Below are positions 17,364 to 26,894 of a stretch of DNA of 64,000 nucleotides, piece by piece. Each line of letters begins with the position of its first letter. Position 1 is the first letter of the stretch. Below the pieces are notes generated by a model. It had not been told where the DNA came from and did no database searches. It saw only the letters and a program-made list of their open reading frames with translations. The stretch is from an uncultured Roseburia sp. (GTDB lineage: Bacteria > Bacillota > Clostridia > Lachnospirales > Lachnospiraceae): positions 43,222 to 107,221 of the forward strand of contig CAJTOI010000009.1 in NCBI GenBank assembly GCA_910577925.1, in the 5' to 3' direction. A program made the position numbers and the translations under genes.

Positions 17364-18200
17364 TTATTCTTTTACCGCCCCCGCCGAGATACTGCTGATA
17401 ATGTATTTCGAGAAAAATGCAAACACCAGAAGAATCGGTATTACGGAGATTGCAACCGCCAGATAAATCGCGCCCTGATTGGAATTAATATCCGTGGACG
17501 CCCGAAGGGTAGCCATCATGACCGGCAGGGTAAATTTTTCGTTCTTATTTAAGAGGATCATCGGAAGCAGATAATTATTCCAACTTCCGATAAAAGCCAT
17601 AATCGACATGGTCGCGATGCCAGGAGACATCACGGGGAGCACAATTCTGTGGAACGAATACAGCTCGCTCGCCCCGTCGATGCGCGCCGCCTCAATCAGG
17701 GACGGCGGAAGCACTGACATCACATACTGCCTTAAGAAAAACACGGTTCCCGGTGCTGCAACAGCCGGAACAATCAACGGTATATAGGTGTTTATCAGAT
17801 GCAGTTTTGTACACAGATTATAAAAACCAATCAGTCCAAGCTGTCCCGGTATCATCATGAATACAAGGATCGTCCCGAATATCAGTTTGTTTCCCTTAAA
17901 CTTATACATTGCAAGCCCATAAGCCGTCATCGCGGAGAAATACGCCGTCAGCAGTGTCGCCGGAACCGCCACAATCAGGCTGTTAAACATTCCCTTGAAC
18001 AGATTAAAAAACTTAAATACGGTCTGCCAGTTTTCTGCCAGATATGTACTCGGAATCAGCGTGAACGATGTCACGATCTCCGAACCGCTTCGCGTCGCGT
18101 TGACTATCATCAAAAGAAACGGCAGCAGGCAGGTCAGCCCCAACAGTATCAGAATCAGATACAGAATACTTTTCTTTATTTTATAACCAATCGTATTCAT
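17364..18200 (-). CDS. Carbohydrate ABC transporter permease, MalG type
   Basis: The 278-residue inner-membrane permease has about six helices and the CUT1 EAA loop EAARIDGASELYSFHRIVLP. The N-terminus (SILYLILILLGLTCLLPFLLMIVNAT) and the SWNNYLLPMI segment are typical of MalG-like subunits. It starts five bases after the MalF-type gene ends, so the two form one channel. The energising ATPase is not in the locus; such systems often use a shared MsmX-type ATPase encoded elsewhere. Confidence 0.92.
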   Translation of the reverse strand: MNTIGYKIKKSILYLILILLGLTCLLPFLLMIVNATRSGSEIVTSFTLIPSTYLAENWQTVFKFFNLFKGMFNSLIVAVPATLLTAYFSAMTAYGLAMYKFKGNKLIFGTILVFMMIPGQLGLIGFYNLCTKLHLINTYIPLIVPAVAAPGTVFFLRQYVMSVLPPSLIEAARIDGASELYSFHRIVLPVMSPGIATMSIMAFIGSWNNYLLPMILLNKNEKFTLPVMMATLRASTDINSNQGAIYLAVAISVIPILLVFAFFSKYIISSISAGAVKE

Positions 18201-18205
18201 AAACC

Positions 18206-19153
18206 CTAGTCCTCCTTCCTGTTAAAAAGCTTAAACTGAACCACAGACACCGCAAGAATAATCAGGAAAAGGATATACGCAATCGCGGATGCGTATCCGG
18301 TCTGTGTCGTCCCCGTCTCAAAACCGAATTTGTAGAGATACATTACCACCGTCTGCACCGAATCATAGGATGCGCTCGCCTTCTCCGCCATCAGGTACGG
18401 CAGGTCGAACATCTGCAGACCGCCGATCAATGAAGTGATCGCCACATACAGAAGAATCGGCCGAAGCAGCGGCAGCGTGATTTTTCCGAATACCGTCCAT
18501 CTCCCGGCGCCGTCGATTGCCGCCGCCTCAAAATAATCTTTTGAAATTCCCTGCACGCCCGCCATCAGCATAATAAATGAATTTCCGAACCACACCCAGG
18601 TCTGTATAACAGCAATCGTCACACCGGCATACGCCGCGCTTCCCAGCCAGTCAACCGGCTGATAGCTCTTTCCAAACAGCTGATAAATGCCAAAAATAAT
18701 CTGGTTAAACGTACCGTAGCGCCAGTCTAAAAGCGTCTTGAACAAAAACGCGATAGATGTAGCCGCAATCAGGTTCGGCAGATAATAAATCACACGGAAA
18801 ATGCCAAGTCCCTTCATTTTGTATTTCACATCGCTGAATACCATCATCAGGAGAAATGCCAGACCAAGCTGCAATATAATATTTACGCCCCAGATCCGCA
18901 CGGTATTCCCCAGCGCTCTCCAGAAAAATTTATCCGTCAGCACACGTTTGTAATTTTCAAACCACACCCAGCCCGCTTCGCCGACCCCTGCTATTTTTGC
19001 ATTGGTAAAGCTAAAATACAGGGTTCTTACCACCGGATACACACTGAAAATCAAAAACACAATAACAAAAGGCGCCACAAAAAAATAGCCCATGTTATTG
19101 TAATTTTTCATTTTTTTCTTTTTCGTTTCCATAACACCCATGTCCTTTCCCAT
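18206..19153 (-). CDS. Carbohydrate ABC transporter permease, MalF type
   Basis: The 315-residue permease has a basic N-terminus (METKKKKMKNY), a first helix (GYFFVAPFVIVFLIFSVYPVV), about six helices in all, and an EAA-type loop EAAAIDGAGRWTVFGKITLP. ATG 19153 has GGAAGGA ahead of it; an in-frame ATG at 19141 is an alternative. It lies between the first binding protein and the MalG-type gene in one unit, which ends at the terminator near 17340. Confidence 0.92.
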   Translation of the reverse strand: MGKDMGVMETKKKKMKNYNNMGYFFVAPFVIVFLIFSVYPVVRTLYFSFTNAKIAGVGEAGWVWFENYKRVLTDKFFWRALGNTVRIWGVNIILQLGLAFLLMMVFSDVKYKMKGLGIFRVIYYLPNLIAATSIAFLFKTLLDWRYGTFNQIIFGIYQLFGKSYQPVDWLGSAAYAGVTIAVIQTWVWFGNSFIMLMAGVQGISKDYFEAAAIDGAGRWTVFGKITLPLLRPILLYVAITSLIGGLQMFDLPYLMAEKASASYDSVQTVVMYLYKFGFETGTTQTGYASAIAYILFLIILAVSVVQFKLFNRKED

Positions 19154-19223
19154 ATTCTATCCTTCCGCACCCGAACAGGGGAGCCACGCGGCCCGCCGAT
19201 ACAGCGGGCCCGCGGACTTTCGG

Positions 19224-20645
19224 TTACTCTCTATTTACCGTGATATCCGGATATGTGGACTCTATCTTGTCATAAAACTCATTAATTGCCTCTTCCTTTG
19301 TCTTCTCTCCGGTCTTTACCGCAGAAATTGCATTGCCCCACGCATCGCCGATTGCGGTATCATATCTGGTTACTTTGGAAGTATCGATCCCCTCCGCCTG
19401 CTGTAACCAGAACGCATACAATTTCTGACCGCCGTAAACCTCGTTCGCATCATCTTTGTGTTTCTCAAGAGCCGATTTCAGAGAAACCGTATCCCCCTCG
19501 GAGAACTCGATCCACCACTCCGCGGTCTCCTCGTTTAACGTACAGAACTTCACATATTCCCATGCCGCTTCTTTCTTCTCGGACTGGGAGGAAATGCCGA
19601 TGTAGGTACCGCCGTCAAAACCGTATGCCGGACCTGCGCAAACGCCCCAGGAACCGGAGGTATCCTTCACATTATCTCTCAATGTGAGCACGCCCCACGC
19701 CGGAAGCCCGAATGCAAATACTTCTGTCTTATCCATATCCTTTGTCGCTTCCTCAAATGCCTCCGCATCCCATACATTGACGGAATCATCCTCATAATTC
19801 TGAATATCCGCGCTCAGAATCGGCACCTGCCCAGCCATCGCCTGATACCATGGCGTGGACCACTGGTTTGCATAAGCGGTCAGATCTTTCTGATAAAGCT
19901 CCACGCACAGATCCATGAAATCATAGCGCGACTGCGATACATTTAACACTCCGTCGATCACCCATGCGGAATCGCCGGAAAATACATTCATCTCCGCATC
20001 GGAGGAGAAAATCCGGTAGCCTGCATCTTTTAACGTCTGCGCGGTCTTTAAAATCATCGGATAATCCGCAAAAAGCTTTCCGATTTCTTCCGGATCGTCC
20101 GTGCCGAATACCGTCTGCGCAATATCTCTCCGGTAATAAATACCCGCCGGTGTAATCTGATAGGAAATCGCCCTCTGCACGCCGTCATCGGACTGACCTA
20201 CTTCCCACACATAGTCGACAATCTGATCCGCGTAATCTTTCGCGCCAAACTGATCGAGATCCTCAAAAAATCCCGCATCATAGAAATCTTCCAGCATTTT
20301 CGGCTCGCCCACGATGATATCCGGCTCCTTTTCTCCTGCAAGCAGCGCCGTCTGCACCTTGGTCGGATAGTTTGCCGGCTCAATTACCACCGTCTCGACC
20401 TCCACGCCGGTCTGCTCCGTGTAGCGCTCTCCGAAATCGATCAGGTCGTTTGACAGTGTCCAGACAACAAGCTTCTCCCCCGATGATGCGCCGCCTTCCA
20501 CAGCGCTTCCGCCTGCATTCTCCGTCCCTGCCGCGCCGCCTGCCCCCGCGGATGCATTGCTCTCTTTTGAATCCCCGCCGCACGCCGTCATCGAAAGTGC
20601 CATCGCACTGACAAGCGCCATTGATACTGCTTTCTTCCAATTCAT
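19224..20645 (-). CDS. Extracellular sugar-binding lipoprotein of the CUT1 transporter (first binding protein)
   Basis: The 473-residue lipoprotein has a clear lipobox (SMTACGG after an 18-residue hydrophobic signal) and a low-complexity Gly/Ala/Ser linker typical of lipoproteins. The bacterial extracellular solute-binding fold follows (LVVWTLSNDLIDFGERYTEQ, EPDIIVGEPKMLEDF, GTYIGISSQSEKKEAAWEYV). AAAGGAGG precedes the ATG. It is the first gene of the binding protein-permease-permease unit and is separated from the GH94 genes by a bidirectional terminator. The ligand is inferred to be an oligosaccharide that the GH94 enzymes phosphorolyse. Confidence 0.9.
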   Translation of the reverse strand: MNWKKAVSMALVSAMALSMTACGGDSKESNASAGAGGAAGTENAGGSAVEGGASSGEKLVVWTLSNDLIDFGERYTEQTGVEVETVVIEPANYPTKVQTALLAGEKEPDIIVGEPKMLEDFYDAGFFEDLDQFGAKDYADQIVDYVWEVGQSDDGVQRAISYQITPAGIYYRRDIAQTVFGTDDPEEIGKLFADYPMILKTAQTLKDAGYRIFSSDAEMNVFSGDSAWVIDGVLNVSQSRYDFMDLCVELYQKDLTAYANQWSTPWYQAMAGQVPILSADIQNYEDDSVNVWDAEAFEEATKDMDKTEVFAFGLPAWGVLTLRDNVKDTSGSWGVCAGPAYGFDGGTYIGISSQSEKKEAAWEYVKFCTLNEETAEWWIEFSEGDTVSLKSALEKHKDDANEVYGGQKLYAFWLQQAEGIDTSKVTRYDTAIGDAWGNAISAVKTGEKTKEEAINEFYDKIESTYPDITVNRE

Positions 20646-20711
20646 AAAAATATCCTCCTTTATTTTTCGAAACGGTCACGTCCTGTTTCTTTGTAGCTAT
20701 ATTATAAAAAG

Positions 20712-20742
20712 GAAAAAAGCGTCATATAATGACGCTTTTTTC
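20712..20742. terminator. Bidirectional terminator between the GH94 genes and the transporter
   Basis: A perfect 14-base stem (GAAAAAAGCGTCAT, loop ATA, ATGACGCTTTTTTC) carries T tracts on both strands. It ends the GH94 unit and leaves the binding-protein gene dependent on a promoter in the short space downstream. Confidence 0.85.
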
Positions 20743-20790
20743 ATAAAGGTGTTCTTTTTTTAGTTTCCGGATTTTATCGCCCGCGTCACA

Positions 20791-23700
20791 CTATCTTTCC
20801 ATCGTCACGCAGATCGACTCTGCTTTTCCTTCCCGTATGATTTCCGCAAGCGTTCCGCAGATTGTATCCCCTGTCGTCGTATAATGGCCTTCCTTCTCGT
20901 AGGTCACATCAATCGAAGTGATCCGATACCGTCCCGGCAGGTAGTCCGCCTGCTCCCGCACGCGGTACGTCACTGGGATTTTGCCGAGGAACATGGCCGA
21001 TATGCATCCGTCTTCCCCGACCAGATACTGCGGCAGCGCCGGGGCAAACTTAAGACACAGCGTCCCATCCTGCACCGTAAACGGCTGCTTCCCGAACATC
21101 ATGATCCGCCACATCTGCAGAAATTCCACGGTCGAGCCGCTGAGCCTTGCCACAAACCCTTTTCCGTGATACGCCCGGTTCGGGTTCGCGCTGCTCGCGA
21201 TAAAGGACGAATTTTCGTAAATGCTTCTCCCGTACTGCTCCTCGTCTAAAAACGGAACCGCAGCCTTTTTGAAATCCGCAAAAAACTCCTCGTACATCCC
21301 GGATTTCAGAAGCTCTAACAGATATTTGTACTCCATGTGCAGCCACACCGATTCGTTTTCAAGCCATCCGGGCGTAAATGCCCGCGCTCTTCCAAGCTCA
21401 TAGGAACCGGACGCCAGATCGGCGTTTACTTTGTACATTTCAAGCTTTCTGTCATACAGACCGCTTTCTTTTACCCCGTCATACAGCTTTTTCTTCTGCT
21501 CCATTTCCGTGTCGAGCTTCAGCCAGCGCACCGGGCCTTCCAGGAAATACGGCGTCTGTTTTACCATAAAATCTTTGACGATAATGCCTTCCGCCGTCTC
21601 CTCATAATCCGTAACCTCATAGGTAAAATAAGTCGGAAAAACGCTTCCGCCAAACCGGTACGCCTTGCGGATACCCGCCTTTACCGCTTCCTCCCACATC
21701 CGCAGAATACCCGTAAGCGCTTCTGCCGACATCGTCACCTTCCTTCCCGATATACCGGCATAAATTTTTTCCCGGTAGCGTTCCCGCGCATCATTTATCT
21801 GATTCCAGAAGGAAAGCACCTTTTCCTCCGAAATCAAATGCTCCCGCTCTTCCTTCGTTATTTTTTCCAGTTCCCGAATCAGCTCCGCAATCTCCTCTAA
21901 AAGCGCGACCGGCTCCCCGTGCCGCTCCAGGGCATCCGCCGTATAACAGAGCATCCGCTCAAGCTCACAGGTCTCCGCCATCGACGAACCGAAAATCCCC
22001 GGCATACCGTTTAACGCGTCATACCAGCCCGGCTTGCCGCCCTCCATTTCGATTCCCATGCCGTAGCTGTCTAATGTCGCATACTTCACCGCACAAAGTA
22101 AAATCAGCTTTTCCGCCAGCGTTGCGCCCACCGGCTCCCCGTTTTCCTCCCTTACCAGCTTTTCCGTTCCGCTTTGCCCGTTTTCCTCATCCAGTGCATG
22201 ATACTGGCGGATACCCTGCGGTGTTTTTACATAACGCTTTTTTCTCGGATTCACATTTGCCGCGGAGCGAAACCAGGTGTAATCCCCGCCGTAAAGCAGT
22301 TCTTTTTCCCGCTCCGGGAACACCGACAGATAATTTTCTATCAGATCCAGATTGTAGGTCCAGTGATCGCACCAGTATCCCTCTCCGAAATTTCCGCAGA
22401 CCTCTTCCTCCGCCGCGGAGATAATCTGCGCAAACAGCTCCTGCTGCCGCTCTTCTTCGATGCCGGCCTCCTCCAGGCAAAAAAACACCTCGCCCGGCGT
22501 AAAAGGTTCCGTGAATGTCCGGCTCAGGGCAGGCTCCAAATGCAGATTTTCCGCCGCTTCTTTTCCCAGCCGGTAAGTGACCTTCTCCACCACCAGCGGA
22601 TTGTACCCGTCGAGCTGGATCAGGCTGTAAAACATTCTGATATTCTGATCCCCGACAAACGGATGAAACGCGGTGTCGAGGCGCCGGTTCTGATTCACAT
22701 CCCGGAAATTACCGTTCCCCTGACTGTAAAATTCCGGCTGCATGCAAAAATAGTTATAATCGCGTTCGAGATCGCCGTGTTTCCGTGAATAGAGATAAAA
22801 TACCTTATCGTCCGCAATCCTGACCGGATAACCGCCCCGCAGCAGATTGTCAAGATATGTGTACTTGCAGTATGTGTCAAACCGGCTGTCCGCGGTATGC
22901 GTTTCCACATCCCTGACAAGCTCCTCCGCAATCCTGACCGCCTCCTCATATTTTCGCGCAAAATAGGATTCGTCAAACTGTTTTTTCAAAAACTTCCCTA
23001 AAACCGCTTTGTTTGCCACCTGGCCTATGACTTCGTAAAACGTGACGCTCTCTCCGCCCGCAAGCGTCCGTTTTGCCGCAAAAAAGCAGCACGGGAGCTG
23101 ATTGGCCGTCACCTGTTCATATTCTGTCAGCCACTCCGTTCCGCCTCCGAGAAAGCCCGCCGCCGTCTCCAGGCTGTTGTCATAGCCAAACACCGCGTCC
23201 GGATCCACAACCGCGCCAAGCTTTGTCCCGTCCGCAAAACGGGCAAATGCAAAATTGCCTCCCTTAACCTGTGCAACCGCCGCGGAATCCGCCATGCTCG
23301 CGCGCACCCGAAAATACGGGACGCCGCTTTCCACATCTTCCACCTGCATCCATGCCTTTGACGTCTGCGCCATATTTTTCATACTGTCCATATTCACGCC
23401 GTAGGGGATACATGCCGGCATACCATCTAAGATTTCCAGCTCGCAGGCGTGCATATCGGCATTTGTAATCGTAACCTTCCGCACAAGCGCTCCCACGCGC
23501 TCCCCGGGCAGCGTGAAATAGGTAACTTCCGTGTCCAGATGGCTGACCTCATCCTGCTCCCGGACGGTAAGCATGTTCATCCCGATTTCCATCGCATGCG
23601 GCTTTTCCTCCTTCTGAAAGCATTCCAGATAGTAGCCGTCTTTTTTCAGAAAGGTACGGAAACCGGTGCGTTTCACATTCTGATATGCCTGATGCGCCGG

Positions 23701-23919
23701 ATAAAATTCCATAATCGCATGATCCTTATCCTGCACGCCGAAACTTGCGACTCCCTGTCCGCGGTTTACGTAATAGCACCAGATCGGTATCCCGTGTTTC
23801 CCGGAAATTCCCGGTAAGAAGCTTGCGAACGTCGATTTCTTCCCGTAATTTTTCACTGTAAATGTCTCTGTCATTTCTGCCTCACTTTCTGCCGCAAGCG
23901 GCGTCTGTTTTATTTTCAT
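20791..23919 (-). CDS. GH94-type glycoside phosphorylase, 1,2-beta-oligoglucan phosphorylase-like
   Basis: The 1042-residue cytoplasmic enzyme has no signal peptide. Its N-terminal beta-sandwich region (FLPGISGKHGIPIWCYYVNRGQG, read in two parts) and catalytic barrel (GEGYWCDHWTYNLDLIENY, the probable general-acid Asp region, and AANVNPRKKRYVKTPQG) recall the GH94 branch that includes 1,2-beta-oligoglucan phosphorylases. It would split a beta-linked glucan with phosphate to give alpha-glucose 1-phosphate. The linkage assignment is from recall of family members, not alignment, and is the weakest part. ATG 23919 lies 11 bases after the preceding GH94 gene; ATG 23874, behind GTGAGG, is an alternative start. 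A terminator follows. Confidence 0.75.
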   Translation of the reverse strand: MKIKQTPLAAESEAEMTETFTVKNYGKKSTFASFLPGISGKHGIPIWCYYVNRGQGVASFGVQDKDHAIMEFYPAHQAYQNVKRTGFRTFLKKDGYYLECFQKEEKPHAMEIGMNMLTVREQDEVSHLDTEVTYFTLPGERVGALVRKVTITNADMHACELEILDGMPACIPYGVNMDSMKNMAQTSKAWMQVEDVESGVPYFRVRASMADSAAVAQVKGGNFAFARFADGTKLGAVVDPDAVFGYDNSLETAAGFLGGGTEWLTEYEQVTANQLPCCFFAAKRTLAGGESVTFYEVIGQVANKAVLGKFLKKQFDESYFARKYEEAVRIAEELVRDVETHTADSRFDTYCKYTYLDNLLRGGYPVRIADDKVFYLYSRKHGDLERDYNYFCMQPEFYSQGNGNFRDVNQNRRLDTAFHPFVGDQNIRMFYSLIQLDGYNPLVVEKVTYRLGKEAAENLHLEPALSRTFTEPFTPGEVFFCLEEAGIEEERQQELFAQIISAAEEEVCGNFGEGYWCDHWTYNLDLIENYLSVFPEREKELLYGGDYTWFRSAANVNPRKKRYVKTPQGIRQYHALDEENGQSGTEKLVREENGEPVGATLAEKLILLCAVKYATLDSYGMGIEMEGGKPGWYDALNGMPGIFGSSMAETCELERMLCYTADALERHGEPVALLEEIAELIRELEKITKEEREHLISEEKVLSFWNQINDARERYREKIYAGISGRKVTMSAEALTGILRMWEEAVKAGIRKAYRFGGSVFPTYFTYEVTDYEETAEGIIVKDFMVKQTPYFLEGPVRWLKLDTEMEQKKKLYDGVKESGLYDRKLEMYKVNADLASGSYELGRARAFTPGWLENESVWLHMEYKYLLELLKSGMYEEFFADFKKAAVPFLDEEQYGRSIYENSSFIASSANPNRAYHGKGFVARLSGSTVEFLQMWRIMMFGKQPFTVQDGTLCLKFAPALPQYLVGEDGCISAMFLGKIPVTYRVREQADYLPGRYRITSIDVTYEKEGHYTTTGDTICGTLAEIIREGKAESICVTMER

Positions 23920-23930
23920 ATGATGCGCCC

Positions 23931-26630
23931 TTACCCCAGCCGCACGGCAAGCTTATGCACTTCCTGCCCGGCAAGCTGCGCAAGACTTTCGCGCGCAAGC
24001 AAGAATCGTCCCGCGGACAGCTCCTGCTCCCTTCCGTCAAGAATTGCCTGTGTGATTTTATATTCCCCGGAGTCCAGCCGGTCCGGGTTTTCATAGCGCA
24101 GCAAAAATTCTTTTCCGGCAAACACGAATGAAATCTCTGCGTTACCCGCACAGTCAAACTGCTCCGCGAGAAGCTTCGGCTCCACGACCAAATCTCCGGA
24201 TTCTCCGCGCACGCCGAACATCTGCTGTACCACGGTCAGCATCAGCCAGCTCGCAGCGCCGGTCAGATAATGGTACATCCCTCTGCCCCGCGCGTTAAAA
24301 TATTCCGGGATGCCCGGATAAATGCGGCTGTGTGCAAAATCGGCGGCCTGTTCATACAGCGTGTGCAGCGCCTTATATCCCTCCCGCACAAATCCTCTCT
24401 GATAGAGCGCATTTGCGTACATCACTGTCATATGGGAAAAGACGGCTCCATTCTCCTTGTGCCCGAAAGCGAAACCGAACATGCGCCCCAGATCCGTTTT
24501 CAATTCGCCGAAATCGGTATTCAGACGGTAGCCGCCGACTTCCCTGCGGTACAGATATGTATCCGCCGCGGCTGCGATTTCAGCCGTCTGTTCCTTTGTC
24601 GCCGTTCCCGACATCACTGCAAATACCTGCCCTGTCAGCATCATGCGGACTGTGTCGTCCACTGCTCCCTCCGCCTGTCTTCCGTGATCGTCATAGTAGC
24701 TGTTGAACCAGTGCGCACCCCGGTTGTCGCCCACCCACTCGGTGTTCCGGATGTGCTTCCTGATCCACTCTGCCATCTTCTCCAGCGTATCGGCGGCCTG
24801 TTCGCATGAAATCTCCGCTTTCCGCCCCGAAATCTCATGGAAGCAGGATTGCAGATATGCGTTAAGCACGCTGTTTTTTGCGTTCGTGTCTTCGTACAGT
24901 TCCTCCGTCTGCCCAAACAGCGGCATCATTTCCTCTGCAAGCGCAACCGTTTCCGTTCCGTGTGCCGCAAGATACCGCAGCAGCCCGGCAAGCGTCTGCA
25001 GATTGCCGCTGTATGCGGCGGTAAACGCCACGCTCTCGCCGCGCTCTTCTGCCATATCCAGCGCATCATTCCAGTCTGCCCCCCGCAGTCTGAAATGATT
25101 GTGTTCCCCGGTCTCATAAAAAGCCGCAAGGTTCTGCAGCAACAGATGTTCCAGAACCGTTCCTTCCACAATCTCATTCTGCGCATCCCGCTGCAACGTA
25201 CCGTCTGCCGCGCTCCATTTATCATCCGTTTTTGTTCCGCGGCAGACCTGGCCATCCTTGAAATAAGTCTGCTTTTCAAGCAATATCCCGTAATCTCCCG
25301 TCTGATCGATATAAAGCTTCGTCGTCGGAAGCGGCCAGAATCCGTGATCCATCCAGACTCTGACGATGTGATTCCGGTCTGCGATAAATTCTCCCTGCTT
25401 ATTTCCGATAATGGTCGCATTGCTGCCGTCCATACGGACTCCCGCAAAGTTATTGAGCAGCAGCCCGCGCACGCTCTCCGGCTCCATCACAAGCAGCGCA
25501 AGGCAGTCCTGCCACAGATCCCGCCAGCCTCTCCCGCCTTTTCCGTAATCGTGATGAGGCAGGAAGGAACAGCCGTAGATTCTCCGAAGCGTCGGCTGGA
25601 AATTGACCCAGTACATAAAATTGTCAAAATTCCGATCCCCGGTATGGTAGCTCACATTGTTGCGCGACTGCCAGTATGCTTTTGTCTCCTCAAAAATCCG
25701 CGCCGTTTTCTCCTCTGTCCCGAACGCTTCCACAAGCCCCGCGATCTCGTCCCGGTTCTCCGTCAGTCCGATCAGTATCGTGTAAGAAATCCGCTCTCCC
25801 GGAGCCAGCGTCACCCTCGAAAAGCGGATGCCTCCAAGCGCCTCATAGCCGTCCGCGGCGCTCCCCGCAGGCACTCCCGGAAAATCTCTGGCAATTGCCA
25901 CCGGGCGCTCCAGGCTGCCGCCCTCCCCGATAAAGTCCTCGACCACCGGGTAAAAGCTTTCCGGCTTCTCCCCGGTTCCGGTGATTCCGCACACATAGTA
26001 CGTCGTATTGTTTTTCTGATGTCCCCGCTCGTCAAAAGAGAGCGTCGGCATAACTTCCACTCCGTAATCCGTCGTCACGGTCCGGTGAAGCAGGGACGTC
26101 ACATGACGATGGTCCCTGAGATTGTCCGCGCTCCGCCCGTACAGCGGAACCGCCGCCACCGGAGTCACGCTCACCGCGCTCTGCCCGGTGCACCGCAGCG
26201 TCACCTGCATGACCTCCGCCTTTTTCTCTTTCGCCGGAACAAAAGAGAGAACCTTCGCCTCCAACGGGTACCTCCCTGCACGGCGCGTCACCTCCTGCCA
26301 GAGCACGCCGGCCCGCAGACGACTCTCCTCCTGCCGTTCCGTAAATTGATCCGCATGCGCTCTGGCTGAATTTCCGGTGACAGACCAGCTTTCGCCCTGC
26401 CCCATACAGCACCAGAAGTTTCTTGCGGATCGATTGTTGTGCAGTTCTTCCGCGCTGACCGGCTGCAGCACAAAATGATTCTGGTCCGTCTTTAAATCCC
26501 CGCCGAGATTTGGTGTCACGGCCCCTTTGAGTCCCGTCTCCCCGACAATGGGAAAATACAGATAACTGCTGTTTTCCGGCCGTTCTAATTCAAATGTTCC
26601 CTTCTCGTCGATAAATGTATACCCTGTCAT
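23931..26630 (-). CDS. GH94-type glycoside phosphorylase, cellobiose/laminaribiose phosphorylase-like
   Basis: The 899-residue cytoplasmic enzyme carries the hallmark GH94 catalytic motif LRGADWNDALDMAEERGESV (usual form GDWNDG, where the Asp is the general acid). Upstream it has RDLWQDCLALLVMEPE and the N-terminal SSYLYFPIVGETGLKGAVTP found in beta-1,3-active and related members. It is distinct from the 1042-residue GH94 downstream, so the two may act in series on longer and shorter oligomers. ATG 26630 is chosen (AGAGG eight bases ahead) over GTG 26636. It is the first gene of its unit, with repeated promoter-region motifs upstream. Linkage specificity is not established. Confidence 0.78.
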   Translation of the reverse strand: MTGYTFIDEKGTFELERPENSSYLYFPIVGETGLKGAVTPNLGGDLKTDQNHFVLQPVSAEELHNNRSARNFWCCMGQGESWSVTGNSARAHADQFTERQEESRLRAGVLWQEVTRRAGRYPLEAKVLSFVPAKEKKAEVMQVTLRCTGQSAVSVTPVAAVPLYGRSADNLRDHRHVTSLLHRTVTTDYGVEVMPTLSFDERGHQKNNTTYYVCGITGTGEKPESFYPVVEDFIGEGGSLERPVAIARDFPGVPAGSAADGYEALGGIRFSRVTLAPGERISYTILIGLTENRDEIAGLVEAFGTEEKTARIFEETKAYWQSRNNVSYHTGDRNFDNFMYWVNFQPTLRRIYGCSFLPHHDYGKGGRGWRDLWQDCLALLVMEPESVRGLLLNNFAGVRMDGSNATIIGNKQGEFIADRNHIVRVWMDHGFWPLPTTKLYIDQTGDYGILLEKQTYFKDGQVCRGTKTDDKWSAADGTLQRDAQNEIVEGTVLEHLLLQNLAAFYETGEHNHFRLRGADWNDALDMAEERGESVAFTAAYSGNLQTLAGLLRYLAAHGTETVALAEEMMPLFGQTEELYEDTNAKNSVLNAYLQSCFHEISGRKAEISCEQAADTLEKMAEWIRKHIRNTEWVGDNRGAHWFNSYYDDHGRQAEGAVDDTVRMMLTGQVFAVMSGTATKEQTAEIAAAADTYLYRREVGGYRLNTDFGELKTDLGRMFGFAFGHKENGAVFSHMTVMYANALYQRGFVREGYKALHTLYEQAADFAHSRIYPGIPEYFNARGRGMYHYLTGAASWLMLTVVQQMFGVRGESGDLVVEPKLLAEQFDCAGNAEISFVFAGKEFLLRYENPDRLDSGEYKITQAILDGREQELSAGRFLLARESLAQLAGQEVHKLAVRLG

Positions 26631-26658
26631 TTTCACATCCTCTTTCCTGCCCTTTTTA

Positions 26659-26713
26659 ACTGTTTTTCTGACACTCCTGATTTTACAGTTCTATTAAACC
26701 GTTTTTCTGACAC
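26659..26713 (-). promoter_or_regulatory. Direct repeats upstream of the GH94 unit, possible operator
   Basis: AC(T/C)GTTTTTCTGACAC occurs at 26659-26674 and 26698-26713, differing at one base and spaced 39 bases apart; a partial third copy starts at 26725. They lie just upstream of the first GH94 start and could be activator sites for the nearby AraC-type YesN regulator. The remaining bases up to the terminator near 26835 show no gene. Confidence 0.45.
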
Positions 26714-26834
26714 AAATAAAATCCACTGTTTTTTAGCAGAGTGTCATATTTTTAGCGGCAGGCGCAGACAGGGCAGAAACAAACAGAAAGCTTTGCGGGA
26801 TAACCGGATTTTTCGTAAACGATATATAAGGCAC

Positions 26835-26878
26835 AAAAAAAGCAGCCGCCCTCTGATATACGCAAAGGTCGGCTGCTG
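26835..26878 (-). terminator. Terminator of the ABC exporter gene
   Basis: On the minus strand AGCAGCCG pairs with CGGCTGCT (plus-strand positions 26870-26877 and 26841-26848), followed by TTTTTTT. It closes the ABC exporter gene and isolates the GH94 unit. Confidence 0.75.
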
Positions 26879-26894
26879 ACCGCTTTGTTTTTAT

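Noticed and set aside
24837..26369. A 510-codon plus-strand open frame opposite the 899-residue GH94 gene
   Set aside because: The GH94 protein on the minus strand has clear domains and a ribosome binding site; the plus-strand frame has Arg- and His-rich composition typical of an antisense shadow.
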